This document shows, piece after piece, positions 11,809 to 26,000 of a DNA stretch of 64,000 nucleotides. The stretch is taken from the NCBI RefSeq assembly GCF_963678975.1, contig NC_089274.1, forward strand, positions 24,961,053 to 25,025,052, read 5' to 3'. Within the stretch, counting starts at the first letter, position 1, and every line of letters begins with the position of its first letter. Under the pieces are notes generated by a model. That model was not told the origin of the DNA. It searched no databases and saw nothing but the letters and a program-made list of their open reading frames with translations. The position numbers were made by a program, and so were the translations under genes. The DNA comes from Dysidea avara. Its lineage: Eukaryota; Porifera; Demospongiae; Dictyoceratida; Dysideidae.

Positions 11809-13704
11809 AGTTACATTTTTTCTTTCCTTGCCATGCCCACAACTGACTACTGATGTTTTTCAGGAATTGATTAACCTTGATGTCTCTAAGGCTTATGGTC
11901 CTGACCTTATTCCTCCATTATTATTAAAGAAGGCAGCTGCTTACATTTGTGTACCTATAATGATGTTTTTCAGGAATTAATTAACCTTGATGTCTCTAAG
12001 GCTTGTGGTCCTGACCTTATTCCTCCATTATTATTAAAGAAGACAGCTGCTTACATTTGTGTACCTTTGTCTAAACTGTTTAATCAGTCAATGATAACTG
12101 GAAAGCTGCCACAGGATTGGGTCACTGCTAATGTTGTTCTTGTATTTAAGAAGGGTGATCCATGTCTTTCTAGTAACTACAGACCTATTAGTCTCACATC
12201 TATTATTGTTAAGGTGATAGAGAGAATTCTTCGTTGTCAAATTGGATCTGCCCTTTCCAATCACTAGTAAATGTCAACATGGTTTTTGCCCAAACCATTC
12301 TACTATTTCCTTATTGTTGTCTGTGATTCATAACTGGGCACTTTGTCTTGAACGTCGGAGTACTACCCACTGTATATTCCTTGATTATGCAAAGGCCTTT
12401 GACTCTGTCTCTCATGAGCATCTGCTTATTAAACTCAATGCAATAAGGATTACAGGGTCACTTCTGAATTGGTTGAGGGGTTTTCTGACCAATCGTCATC
12501 AACAGGTGGTGGTGAATGGCTGCTACTCTGATTGGTTACCAGTTCTCTTGGGGGTGCCCCTAGGTTCAGTTCTTGGACCGCTACTGTTCCTCTTGTACAT
12601 CAATGATTTACATGAAGTCATGCATATCTCACTCTGAGCTTAATGTTTTTGCTGATAATGTAGCACTATATAAAGAGATTAAGTCCAGTAGTGACTGCAA
12701 TTTACTGCAAGAGGATTTGAATAATGTCTTTTTCTGGTCAGAACACTGGCAACTTCGCCTTGGTCCACCTAAATGTGAGGCTCTGCATGTACATCTCAAA
12801 CAAGCGCTCTCCAATTACTACTACTTACTCTGTGAATGATATTCCACTTCAGTGGTCCATCTCAGTATGCTCTTTGGGGCTTCATATTACTACTAATTTA
12901 TGTTGGTCTAAACATTGTAAAATTATTGCTGCTAAGGCTACCAAATGTTTGAATTATTTATGCCACACTCTGTGGGGTGCCCCTCCACAAGTTAAATCTA
13001 CTGCCTATAGATGCGTTGTTCGCCCTTTGTTAGAATATGGATGTCAGCTATGGAATCCTTTTACTCAAAAGAACATTCAGCTTTTGGAAAACACCCAACG
13101 TCGTGCTGCTCGTTGGGTATGTGGTAGTCGGTGGGATCCCTCTGTGTTTTTATGGACCAAGTCATCAGATCAATGTTTGGAACAGTTGAGATGGCCATCT
13201 TTAAAATCTCGCCGTGATTATCTTTCAGTCAATCTCCTTTATGATATTATTAACAATAGAATTGCTGTCAAATTTAATGACTTTTGTTCTTTTGTGACCT
13301 CTTGTACGAGACGGCATTCACTTTCCATTCTCCCACTGCAGTCTACCATCAATGCCCTCCGGTATTCTTGTTTTGGCAATACACCATTTATATGGAACAA
13401 TATTCCTTTTGACATTTTATCGTCGTCAAATTGTACTGCTTTTCGTCATGCTGTAAAGCACTACTTTTTTGATTCTGTGTAATCTGTTAGTTTGTCTTGT
13501 GTGTGCATGTGTTGCATTTTCTTGCTTTTTGTACATGTTCTCTGTGCAGTTATTTCTTATTTTTTTGTATGCTATAGTAACTTATATGTATACGTATGTG
13601 TGTAATATTTTGGGGAAGCATCCTCGTGCAGGTCTAACCTTTTGGTGTCACCCCTTCCTATTTGGATGAATTAGATAATAAATAAATAAATAAATAAATA
13701 AATA
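11809..13704 (+). pseudogene. LINE B, 5'-truncated non-LTR retrotransposon (Jockey/CR1-like)
   Basis: The RT begins DVSKACGPDLIPPLLLKK and continues through NYRPISLTSIIVKVIERI, FLDYAKAFDSVSHEHLL (motif A), GVPLGSVLGPLLFLLYINDL and VFADNVALY. It ends with VRPLLEYGCQLWNPF, QRRAARW and a C-terminal region to 13482. The catalytic FADD is FADN here, so the RT would be inactive. At least three frame changes lie between 12250 and 12840. A 110-bp tandem duplication (11851-11960 and 11961-12070) repeats the start of the RT. The 3' end is an (AAAT)n tail at 13677-13704, usual for this group. Flanking TTGTTGTA-like sequence (about 11717 and 13770) may be the target duplication. Confidence 0.8.
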
Positions 13705-13739
13705 CTGTGTAGATCAGATCTATGGTCGCATGTTAGTCC

Positions 13740-14035
13740 AAGGATTCACATATTTGTCTCTCTTTTTTTTTTGTTGTACACATTCATCATAATCATGATG
13801 GTCTTCTCTGATCAACCAGATTGTAATTGAGAGTAAATTTGCTAGTTAGAGAGTTGTTAATGAGTGGAATTCCTTACCATCCGACGTAGTCTCAGCACCT
13901 ACTATAATATCTTCCTTTAAACAAAAACTTGATGAAGTTACAGGACATGGATATGAACAAAGACCTGGAGCCTAAACCTTTATTTTTGAATTATTATGTA
14001 TGTACATCCATAAATAAATAATATAATTATTCGGA
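13740..14035 (+). pseudogene. LINE A, 3' end beyond the LINE B insertion
   Basis: The segment at 13850-13975 encodes RVVNEWNSLPSDVVSAPTI followed by FKQKLDEVTGHGYEQRPG and a stop, the usual C-terminus of CR1/L2-type LINE proteins. An AAATAAATAA-like tail follows at about 14010. Its position just after LINE B suggests that LINE B inserted into LINE A. Confidence 0.65.
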
Positions 14036-14076
14036 TTAATGAACTATCGATTTAGGCACGTGGTCTGTGAAGCATT

Positions 14077-17000
14077 ATGGGTCGACTGGTTGCCACTCGG
14101 CTGATTTGCATATGCTACTGTACCCTGCTGCTTTACTTAACAACTGAAGTGAAAGTGACCACTGGAGGTAAGGATGTACTGTAGGCTGTGGCTGGTGTCA
14201 CGAAATACTATTCGTTTGTGCGCCGGGTGATGGTGTCCGTCACCTGTGCAGTCCGGCTGATGTACAATATATACCACTTCATAATAGGATAATGCAACAG
14301 CCTTTACCTTGACAAAATGGCTTGCTTGCATAATAGACTACATATCATACAGTTTGATTGTATTCTTTGCGTGTGTGGGCAGAAACCCGCAAGGCACTGT
14401 GGCATCTTTTAAAACTACCTATTGTCTACCTCAACATATCTTGCATCATCAGTGTGCAGTAAGGCTATTAAAAGTTAAGTGGCAGTTGCTGGTCTTTGTG
14501 CTTGACTCCCCGGCAGCAGCAGCACTGGTTGTCATCACATGATCTAGTGATGCAGCGGCCAGTGATGCAGCGGCCAGTGATGCAGCGGCCAGTGATGCAG
14601 CGGCCAGTGATGCAGCGGCCAGTGATGCAGCGGCCAGTGATGCAGCGGCCAGTGATGCAGCGGCCAGTGATGCAGCGGCCAGTGATGCAGCGGCCAGTGA
14701 TGCAGCGGCCAGTGATGCAGCGGCCAGTGATGCAGCGGCCAGTGATGCAGCGGCCAGTGATGCAGCGGCCAGTGATGCAGCGGCCAGTGATGCAGCGGCC
14801 AGTGATGCAGCGGCCAGTGATGCAGCGGCCAGTGATGCAGCGGCCAGTGATGCAGCGGCCAGTGATGCTATATATGATATAGATGTTTACGCACTACAAA
14901 ATTATTGACTGCCAGCACATCTGTACTAAAATGTTGCTAGGAAGCATAAGCAAAATAATAGTCATTGCTTGCACAGTATATTTTGAAATACAATAGCTTG
15001 GAATATTATAATGCCAGTAAGAAATTGCTTATAATGTTTCCATAGCCTAATTGTATGAGCTATAACATGAAATGTATATGATGATGCTGCAATCTTGCAG
15101 AAAAGATAATATAGCTAGCACCATTTCTGTATCAAACTATATTTTGCTATTGCTTTTTACTTATTTGATTGACCTCACCACCATGGTCTTTACCCATATG
15201 TAGCAAAAGAGCTACATTTTGTTTGCTTGTTAGCTCATCTGTAACTAATCGTGTTTTTACACATGCATATATAGCAAGCACAGAACATGACCTGCTCCAA
15301 TAAATTAATAGGTAGTACATGGTAGAAATATTACACTATTATCCATCACTCGAAGCATCGGATTGTGTATAATCATTAGAGCCTGTGGTACAGGGGCGGA
15401 TCCAGACTTTTAAAAAGGCGTTCCACTCTGGAACATGGTAATTACAACTTCAGTATAACTACCTAGCATATTTCATAGCAAATAATTACTCTCAAGCAAT
15501 GTTTCACTGTTAAATCTTGGCATTTAGAAATGCTTTGTGGAGTAGCTAGCCGTGCATTATAGCTAGCTATTTCTTTCTATTGAAACGCTAAACCTTAATA
15601 CAAGATCTCATAAAAAATATGCCCATATTAGTGCAAACTCACCTGAAACCAAAGTGCCTCTAAAAATAATTATACTTTGCAGGTATTTGAGATGCTCATA
15701 GCCTTTAAAAAGCTTTAAGACTCCATAGCCATCTGCAAAGGCCATGCAAGCTGGCAAATATAATACTATCAAGAGGTGATTATTTGCTTCTTCATTTTCC
15801 CCCAGCCACGCACCTATGACTTAGCCTGTTTGTGCCCCTCCCCTTATCAGCTCCTGGATCCATCCCTGCAATAACTTTAAACAACGAAACGATAATTACT
15901 GTAGAGGCATCTATTGCGTATATATGAAGATGCTGAGGTATACCAGTTCAAGTGATTTTATAGTAAAGAAAGTAGCTAAAACAAGTGTTTTTGTCACTCT
16001 AAGTGTTTGCGATGAGTACTTGTTATTTCACTAGCATACTGAATTAGAGAAAAACTTGGCAGCAGCTTATCAAGTAATATTAAGGCTCTTCCAAAATGGT
16101 GGTTCCATGGAACCCTTTGAAACTTCCCCCCCTTCGGATCCGCCCCTGTGGTATCATGTCAGGTTTACATTAACTGCTGTATACCATTACAAAGGTTATT
16201 GGGTAAAACTAGATACCTATAATTATCACTAGTAGGATAGCAATTCCTATAAAAGCTGAAGTTGAATGCAGAGGAACTTCCTGCTCCTTTAGCACGTGTC
16301 TATAGAGAATGTGTTGCTTGAGGATGAAGCCACCACTGCATGCATGGGTCTGGAATTTGTTCGGTTTAGTGATGACATTCCATGATTTGCTGAACTTCTG
16401 TTCAAATAGTTACAATGATTATGATACATGCTAACATCAATGTACTGTGTAAATAAGTAAGAATATTTTTCACAAGCAATGTGATTTAAAATTCAAGAGT
16501 GAATAGTCTAAGAATGATTTATAGTCTAAGAATGATTTATAGTAATAAGTTAACTAGCTCACTATAATAGCCAATTTGCAAGGAAAAGTATGAATTCACA
16601 ATTAACCATTGTGAAAATCTTCCCCCCACAAAGCATGAAGTGTTTGAAACGTTTGCACACACTTGAAATTCTGCATCATGAATATCAAGAAGGCAATAGT
16701 ATTTACTACATGTGGTTACCACATGGAAATCCTTTCCTTTACCTAATATGTGTCACCGAACTGCCTTGTATGTACTTGTACATGATAACCAGCAACACTG
16801 GAATGGCTTATACTCACTCAGCATTTTCTATGTGTACATGCGGTTCTACTATAATGTATAATATCTATCATCTGAGTGCTACCAACTAAAAATTTATACC
16901 AGTTATAGTGAGCATGAAGGATAACATAATACGCTAAAGTAAATATTCACACCTGATAAGTGACCATTTAAACCACTGTATGTAGCTAAATACAACAATT

Positions 17001-20000
17001 CTAGAGCAACCAAGCTGTGTTTTACACTGTATAATGAGATGAAAGGTGACAATTAAGAAATGGCCACATTGACAATCAAATTTGATAATAACAGCATTGT
17101 CATGTCATGAATTGTAAAGGCCGTATCTTCTTTTCACGGCACATTTGTGCTATTAAACAGTTGTAGGAAATGCATTGCAATGAAAATGCGTCCTTCTCTT
17201 CTTGTTAATACTCATGCACCAAACTTTCTTGGCTGCATGACGCTGTGTGTCTTGAACTTTGGTGTTGCACGTCAGCTTTCTTGGCAACACAAAACACTAT
17301 ACTATTTGTCTTGATATGTAACTTACTAAATTGTGCATATACTCCAATACAAACATACACAGTATGTGAAAATTTATCCACTACCATCAAGTAACTGATA
17401 ACAATAGACTAATTTTGTACCTCTGACCATGAGCTGAAATGGCAGTCATGGCACTCTGTATAGGCATATATATATATATATATATATAAAAAACCTGCAA
17501 AAACACTGCACCCTTCTTATATGCTTTAACTGATCTAGATATCATTAATGTGGTTTTATTCTGTAGTCAAGAGAAGGTACTGTAAGTGCATAGTTAATTC
17601 ATTTTTTGTACTATATATGAGCTTAATTTTTTGTGTAAACTTTTTTCCTTACAGTCACGCAGTGTATTAACAGAATAGGACTGCTTGAAGAGGGATCACT
17701 AATCAGCTCTGTATTGGGTACAAGGGTAACTTCCACATCTGCAAATGAACAATACAAACCAGTTAAAGCAATAAAATCTGATATTGGGTGGTGTTCTGAC
17801 TATTCTCAATGTTCTATTACACAAGATGAATACATTGAAATTGATTTTGGTGCTGAAGTTGTGGTAGAGGCGATATCAATTCTACAAGCTGCTGGTGGTT
17901 ATGTAACTCAGTATTTTGTGGAGTATGCAAGGTCTGATAGGGTGTTTGACTGTATTAGGGAACAATTTTCAAACCAAATTGTAAGTAAAGATATTGCACA
18001 TTATCAAATACTAGTTCACTATATACTTTTTAGATATTTGCTGGAAACAGTGTTTGCGGTTTGGAAGAAGAAACAAGGAATTTCTCCCATCCAGTACTAG
18101 CTCAGTTTGTACGTGTCACTCCTATACAGTGGGAAGGTGCTTCAGTTTGCCTTAGAATGGAACTATATGGATGTTTTGTTAAAGGTTAGATTAGTTAACT
18201 CACTATTACATGCAAGGGAAGGGGTTGAATGTGCCAGTGGTGTAGCTACTATTACGACAAACAAGGTAGCTGCCACAGAAAAGAACTTATTTTATCTCTT
18301 CCTATTTGTATTATCAAACACAAAATATATAACTACATGTGGAAAAACTTTATTCAAAATTTTCATGTTACTAATGTGCATTCTTTTCATTACAATTGCC
18401 CTTGTTGCCACTGTGTCACAGCATCGATGACACCCTTGCACAGAGAACTTACCTAATAAATTATTTTATTTTTGTATTTCCCCCTTTCTTTAGTTTGAGT
18501 TCCTGGCAGCACTTGCCAGTGGCTCTCAGTACCTTTATTTGTACTGTCAAACATTAATAAATAAATAAAATATGTGACTGAATTTGACAAAACCCGGCTT
18601 CGATGCACAAAGCTTCTTTAGGAGATATGGCGATTTTAAGTAATCATTGTGTAATAACTTCCCAGTGCCTACAGCTGTGCAAACAAAATTTGCACCAAGT
18701 ATGCATCTATTTACTAGCTATCACTGAGTGGGTGTATACATTTCTGATACCCAAAATTAGCCCTGTTTTGGGCAGCTTTTCTCGAGCTGGTAATAATATC
18801 ACAGGTGGTAGTAATAGGGTGGGAGGGTAGGGGGCGGTGGGTGGGCTCAATATAGGGGTATAAAATGAAACAAGAAGACGATTGGAATCCAGAGGCCAAG
18901 TTTGGGCTCTCCATGGCCCTCAAATCACTCCACATTGACTGAGAACACTATTGGCGAGCTCTCTGTGAAGTCCCAGCTCACTACACACCATTATCACAAA
19001 GCCATGGCCATTCAATGGCACCAATCTCCCACTCGTGGCTTTGACAGAATCAGAAGAAAGCTGCCACAGAAACCAGACTTGCCAGTCCTGAAGGAAGTAC
19101 AGTGCGGAATATGATAGTGTATTAGGCTAGCAATCCATTTCTGGTAAAAACGTAAGTTTGATTTTGTGTGTGTGGAAGCCTGGTTATGTGAAATCCGGTC
19201 ACATATATGCTATTAAGAGCAGTCTTGTCTATACTAGAACAGCCATGTATGTTTCACCTACTAAATTTTGTTGCTACACTCTTGAATCTACACTATATTA
19301 AATTTTGTGGTTACCCTTCTATTTACAAGGCACCTTCAAAACTGCTGTGTCTGTGACAAGCCGTCCTCATGGGTGCAATATTTGTCATCAATATGTACCT
19401 CCTATACATGTAAACTGTGGGAAGAGAAGTCTGTACTATTGTGACACAGTCATTTGGAACAGCCTTTCCACCATATCAACTAAAGCGGTACCATTTAGCT
19501 ATGCTTTCATTTATTATGTATGTGTGTATGCTTGTTTGCTCAGGGCACAGCTGAGAAACAGCCTTGGCTAATGTTGTATCCCTGTTGAAATAACTAAAAT
19601 TATAAAATATTGCAGTACACTGTACCTATAGTCCTTACAGAAAAAAGTTGTCAGTAATGGATTCAGTATTACTATACATGAGATTAGTATGTAAATTTAA
19701 TGAATCCCCCCAACTATATAATTATGGAAACTAAGTAATTGTCTCTTAAAGTGGCATGTTAGCTAAAACATGAGCCTAGCTGAGTTTTACGAAACCATGA
19801 AATTTTCCATCATGATTTGTGGTCACAATTTTGCTGTTTTAATGATATTATTGCTATATTTAATGAGAGTACGTATACTATACACATTATTTTCATGTAG
19901 AATGCCCTGTTTTTGCTACCATCCATGATGATAACATAGACAAGGTTATGGTGACATCATCTGGTCGTCAATCTAAGAAGGTGTTGAACTTACAAGATCC

Positions 20001-23000
20001 CTGGTGTGCCTCACACAGAGCACCACAGAGTGCCACCATAACATTTACTGAATTGGTTTACCTGACACAACTACAAGTTGTTAGCACCAATAATGAAGTC
20101 TCCTTTAGTTTGTATTATGACTCCAGCGATGTACTCTACAGCAATATTGGTGGAGCAAATGTATGTATACATTACTACTACCAAGAACATAATGCATTTA
20201 ATTTTGGTTTTTTAAGGAGTATACTTTACTTGGCACACTTGTTATGCCAATATTTCTACCTGTTAATTCAACTGAAATCAAGTTTCAAATACTTGATAGT
20301 GATGACGATCCTTGCTTTGCTGTTGAGCTAACTGGATGTCTAAGTAGTCAAGGTAATCAGCGGAATAGTGTTGGCATTATTATTATGGATATTACTATTA
20401 TTTTTGTTCTTGCTGAGTTTTACTAAATAAGGTAAAATTAAATATTGGAGGTGCTACATGTATAGTCTCCATTATCTGGTTGATGTATCAATGAGAAGTG
20501 ATGTTGCATGTCATACATTTGTAAAGTCCCAGGTTGTACAATATTGTTATAATCATTATTTTGTTAATTTATACACATAATATTATAGATTACCTTGTAA
20601 TGTGTAGTTGTTAGCCACATGGAAGATATTGACGATTTACCAATAGCAACACAGACGTGTCGGAGTCAAGTAACTCCAGCAGCACCATCTACCATTGGTG
20701 TTTCATCCTCTACTAGTGTCAGGGTATCTACTTGTAGCAGTAGTATTTCAGAGTCCACATCCTCCAATAAAGTTGCAGAATCCAGCATCTCACCATCCAG
20801 TAGTAGTAGCACAGTTCAAAACACACCAAATACAGTATATGTAACTTACACTCACACTGCCGTTGTCATGTCTACAGTACAAATGACTATGTCTGTAGTG
20901 GACAAGCAGTTGGTTACATCAAGTGATAGTAGTGATTGCAACACTGCTGCTATTGTTGTTCCTATTGTTGTATCAGTTATCACTGTAGTGGTGGTCATAG
21001 TATCCATTGTGGTGGCTGCTGTTTGGTGGAGAAGAAGTAAACCTGAGCCTGTGATTATATCAGTGAAAAACAGCCATACCTGTGTTGTTGAAAATGATTT
21101 ATATAAGTTAGCATATGTGTACATGTGCAGTTTAAATAATATAATAGCTATTAACTGTAAAGTTTGTTGTTCTTATAGTTTTTGTAAATTTCTTCCTTAT
21201 GCACTGGATTTTCTTCTAGCATTGAATTTGTTCTGTTACAGTTTAAAACTCAATTATAGGAAGTTTGTCCCTTGAGTTGAGGCATTTGGTAGTACATCTG
21301 TTGTTTGGATTCATCCACTTTTATGCAGTTTATAGAATTATAATACCATATTGTTTTAAGGTGTGTGTGAGAAGAACAGCTAGGTGTCACAGAGAGTAAA
21401 CTGGGAATGACAGACTTGCCAAATTTGCTAAACTAAACCATGCACACTGAAAATGAAAATGTGTATATAGTAAAGCATAAAGCTTGCTACCACTCGTATA
21501 TACTATATACGAGTGGTAGCAAGCTTTATGCTTTAACGTGCAAATCTGTGTACGTGCATGCACAAAAGTCTTATGCTGCATGTGCTGTAGTGCTGTAATG
21601 TACAGCAACTATCAGAGCACATGATGGCCCCAAACCCACTCACATATTAACTAGCTTCAATAGCATAATATCTATCGTAAATAATTCATACATCAGTTAC
21701 GTATACAGTTAACATCTTTATGTCTTATAGGTCAGAAGAAGTGGAGCAAAGTTTGAACAGGTATGTTATCAAATGTATAATTATAGCTGTTTAGAAATGT
21801 GACAGTCATATACAATAATATATACATAAAAATATATGTTTGCTGTACATACCTCTCAAGTGGAGTATTATCATGCATCTCTAAACTGTGTCATTTTAGT
21901 TGTTACTTACTTAGTTACATGACTTGTACATGTATGTGTGTGCATTAGGCTTGGACCATGAAACCTTGATCATGTGTAGTTAACCATGCAAAACAGCTAA
22001 GCTGTAAAAAGGGTGCATCCTTCAAAAGATTGGGTGAATAAAGGTGTGCATAATCAAAGGTGGTGGCCAAGAAATGGCTGCAGTACCTATCAATGGCTTA
22101 TTAGCATTAACAACTAACATCATTGCAGCCATTCCAGCTATAAACTGGCTTTGTGATTTGTTTTTACCCAATTTCCTCACAGACAGAAATACAATAGTAT
22201 TATAAATACTGTGAATTTTATTTGACTAATTTTTGTAATATTTTACTTCTTGTTGTACTGTATTTTAAATATCCCAAACCCATCCATCAACTGGTTTTGG
22301 GGCTTGTTTTTACCAAATTTCTTATCTACATTCACAATAATGATTATGATGATTCTGGAAGACAGAAATCACAGTGGTATTGTGGAATTTTCTTTGACTG
22401 TTGTATTATTAATTTTTAACGCATGGGATGTTTTAGAACAATTTGAATTATTCCTTTGGTAGATCTATGATTACTTATGAACTTTTGTTAGGATTTTGTA
22501 AAACTAGAATTTACATTTATACAAAGTGAGCTGAGCAGCTGACTGTAGTTCAGTGGTTAAGGATTTGGAAGTTAAAACTGTTGTTCGAGCTATAGACAAC
22601 TTTTTGTTCACTTTTTATTTGGTGACTGTTCTATTAGAGTATTTTAACCCCTGCAATTGTACATCATGTTGGTTTTTCCTTGTAACTTTGCAACTCTCAC
22701 TGCTATTTTTTATATATCTGCCAACCAGGAAACAGAAAAACTTGAAGACTCTGTTATGATGACCAGAACAGTTTGCTATATCTGCACATCATCATATAGG
22801 CAGAGACAGCAGGTGATTGCACTGGCATAGCACCCGGTCATTCCTGGGGAGTAGGCCACCTTCAACATGTAGCACATATATATTCACATACCCATCTTTT
22901 ATGAGCATCACTATAGCTTTTAAAACTTGTGCATCACAAAGCTACTCATGGATTGCTGTACTTACAGTAATGGCGTCTTCTCAGTTGTCCATCTAAAGAT

Positions 23001-26000
23001 ATCTTTACTTGAATGCTGCTAAGCCATTGTTCCTTAGTTGTTCTTTTTAAACATGTCCTAGCCCTACTCCATTATTTCCCTCTACCATTACTGCAGTGTT
23101 TAACACTTGAGTTGGAAAATTCTTGAATTAAAAATGTGACACAAGGCCATGTTGCAACTTGGGAGTTGAGATGTATCAATTCAACCTAGAGGCTAAAACT
23201 AAATAAAATTCTCACCAAACACATACTACTTACCTTTTCTTTGGCCACAAAGCCTGGAGAGCAGGTGTTCATGGTGTCTGAACCAAGGGCTTTAGTAGTT
23301 GTATTGCCTCCTCAGCATTAGCCTCTTTTGAGTTCTGACGTAAACCCACGTCCAGATTCTGTTCATAGTACTGGTATTAAGCAGTAGCCAGTAGGTTCAA
23401 GGCCAATTCTTGATCAGGATTCAAACTGGCTGCCATATTCATTGAAGGGCTTCCCCATTCCTTAAGAATGGAGCACCACCCTACTTTACTCACAGAGCAC
23501 CACCCTACTTTACTCACAGAGCACCACCCTACTTTACTCACCATTATTTTGATATGGTAAATTGTTTGACTCAATGAGTCTATATAATTAACAAACTGAC
23601 TTTGATGTTTTTAGTAAATGGACAATTTTACTGCTCTACTTTAATTGCTGGGAAAATCTCTGCTTTGTTTGCTTATAATCATGCATTTGCATCTCTATTT
23701 ATGGCCTAACTTTTATAGTGGAACCAACATCAAGTTAGGAAAGAAAGGATGACACAGTATCTTTGTGTATAACATTACAATGTGGTGGTTGTCATGAATA
23801 ATGTTTCCTTGGGTTCATTGAATCACTACTGACTTCACATGCACCATTCCTTGGCCTCCATCAGATGACGTTACTCATGATACAATAAGCAAAACATGTT
23901 GTTCATAACTGCTACATGTTACTGTTTCGATTTGGTCTTGTTCATGAGCATCATTGTGAAGGTGCCACTAAACTTAGCTTGGGTCTACAATATGAACACT
24001 CAGCACTAGATGATCATCTCTCAGTGTAAGAAAACATGGTGCAAAGAAATTATCCACACAAATGCAGTACACTTGCAAATAGGAAGCCCACATGATGCTA
24101 CCAATTATGTAAACTACGGATCATTCAAAGAACCAAAAGCACCTTGTACTGCTTGTATAAGACCTTGACTCTGGTCTCTCGCCTGAGCTTGGCAGTGAAA
24201 TTGTGAGTCTCATGGTATTGATCCATGAGAATTGGTTGGCCTCATGAATTTAGAGCTACTGCTTATGAGAGCTTGAGCTTGATAGTAAAATTAGTCTCAT
24301 GGTAAATCCCAGAGGCCGAGGGTTGATAGGCCTGCAATCTACACACAGACCAATTTTCAAGCCATTCCCTTAGGTGGTTTACCCTTCAGACATGAAAGTA
24401 ATCATCCATAACTCCAAGAATATTAGACTTGGTGTATATATGAATTTACCTCAATACCTCCTTAATGTAATGCCAAAATTCACAGCAATCGAGTATTCGA
24501 GTTGTGCATTTGGATTTTATACTGGTTTTGTGTAAAGTGTGCAAGAAGAAGAATTATATAGGCTAAGGAAAGAAAGAAAAAGAGAGAGAGAGAAAGAAAT
24601 TAAGCATAACTTTGAGGGCTTGTATTTCACAAATGCATGAAGAAATTTTGCTGAAATTTGGAAAGTGAAATACCAAAGGTAGCTGGCAACTATAATGCAA
24701 AAATTGTGTGCTTTCGAGAAAGCTATGCATGAGTTAAAAATGCATTTCTTCCTGTCAATATATTTATGGTGTGGTGCACACTACTTGACCGCACAACACA
24801 CTGTCATGTGTCTTAAAATTATCAAGCATTATGCCAGTATAATGGGGGTGATTTTCAAAATTTATTTAATTAGAGTGTCATCAGCATGCTAAAAAGAAAC
24901 ACAGTATTACTACACTTCATATAAAAAGCATGTAAATATTGTTATATTAATTGTTTCATGGCTGATTATTTGCATTTTTACAAAAAAGATTGAGATATTT
25001 TAATAGAGCAGTCACTTACTCTAACACTGCTATCAGAAGCACTGATATACACTCTAATAAAACAGTCAGCTTTCTTAATTTTGAAGGGATAATTTGGGCT
25101 TGATTTTTGAGCACTGCTCACAAACACAATAGGCTGTTTTCAAAGCATAACTGGCTCAAGCTTGGTGCCTAATTTGTCTTGATTAGAGTGTAGAGCTTGA
25201 TTGACAAGGGTAGAGCAGAATATTATGTAAGTTTAGAATTCTTGTTAATAAATCTGCTTAAGTTTTGAGATTGAGGAGTGCACAGGACATTTGATCCTTG
25301 TATTGAAGGGATAATAATTCGTTGTCTGTAATATTGTGTATATATTTTACTGTTTAGTGGTATGTGTAAAGGCTAACAGAGACGATGCTTACATGTCATA
25401 GATTTAAAGTGTGGTTTCAAAAGTGCATGCAAATTTTGCAGGATGTAAAGTTAACTGGTCTAAATATCAGTAGTATTGGAAATCAGTGAAAAGTTTACTT
25501 TTAGCAAATATTTCACTTAAGTACTATAATAGAGGATATATATGCATATCAAAAACGTTTTAATAAGCATGTGATTGTCATGATGGTGAATGAATGTATT
25601 GTGGCATGTGGCAGGAAGTGCGAATCAAATTTGTGAAATTTCCATCTAAAAATGTTGATAGCAAATGTTGCTCAGACTACAAATCACCACTAATGCTATG
25701 GGAGGGCTAGATGTACTTTAGACCAGTACAGCGCCTCTTACAAAGTGGTGATTTCTTCTGCCTGAGGTAGTACAATTGACTAGTGAAAGCCCACCTATAG
25801 CATTAGTGGTGAGTTATATATAGTCTGAGCCGCATTTGCTATCAACATTTTTATATGGGATTTTCAAAAATTTTTGATAGTTGTTCATCATTAACTTTTT
25901 TGGAAAGGGCTGCAGCACCACTTTAATCGATCATTGTTCTTTCAAATAATATAGTGTACATATCCTGTATTATTACTCAATACTTTGTATGACTGACCTT

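Noticed and set aside
14496-14882. Open frame of repeated MQRPV
   Set aside because: It is produced by the 15-base minisatellite, lies in an intron and has no coding flanks.
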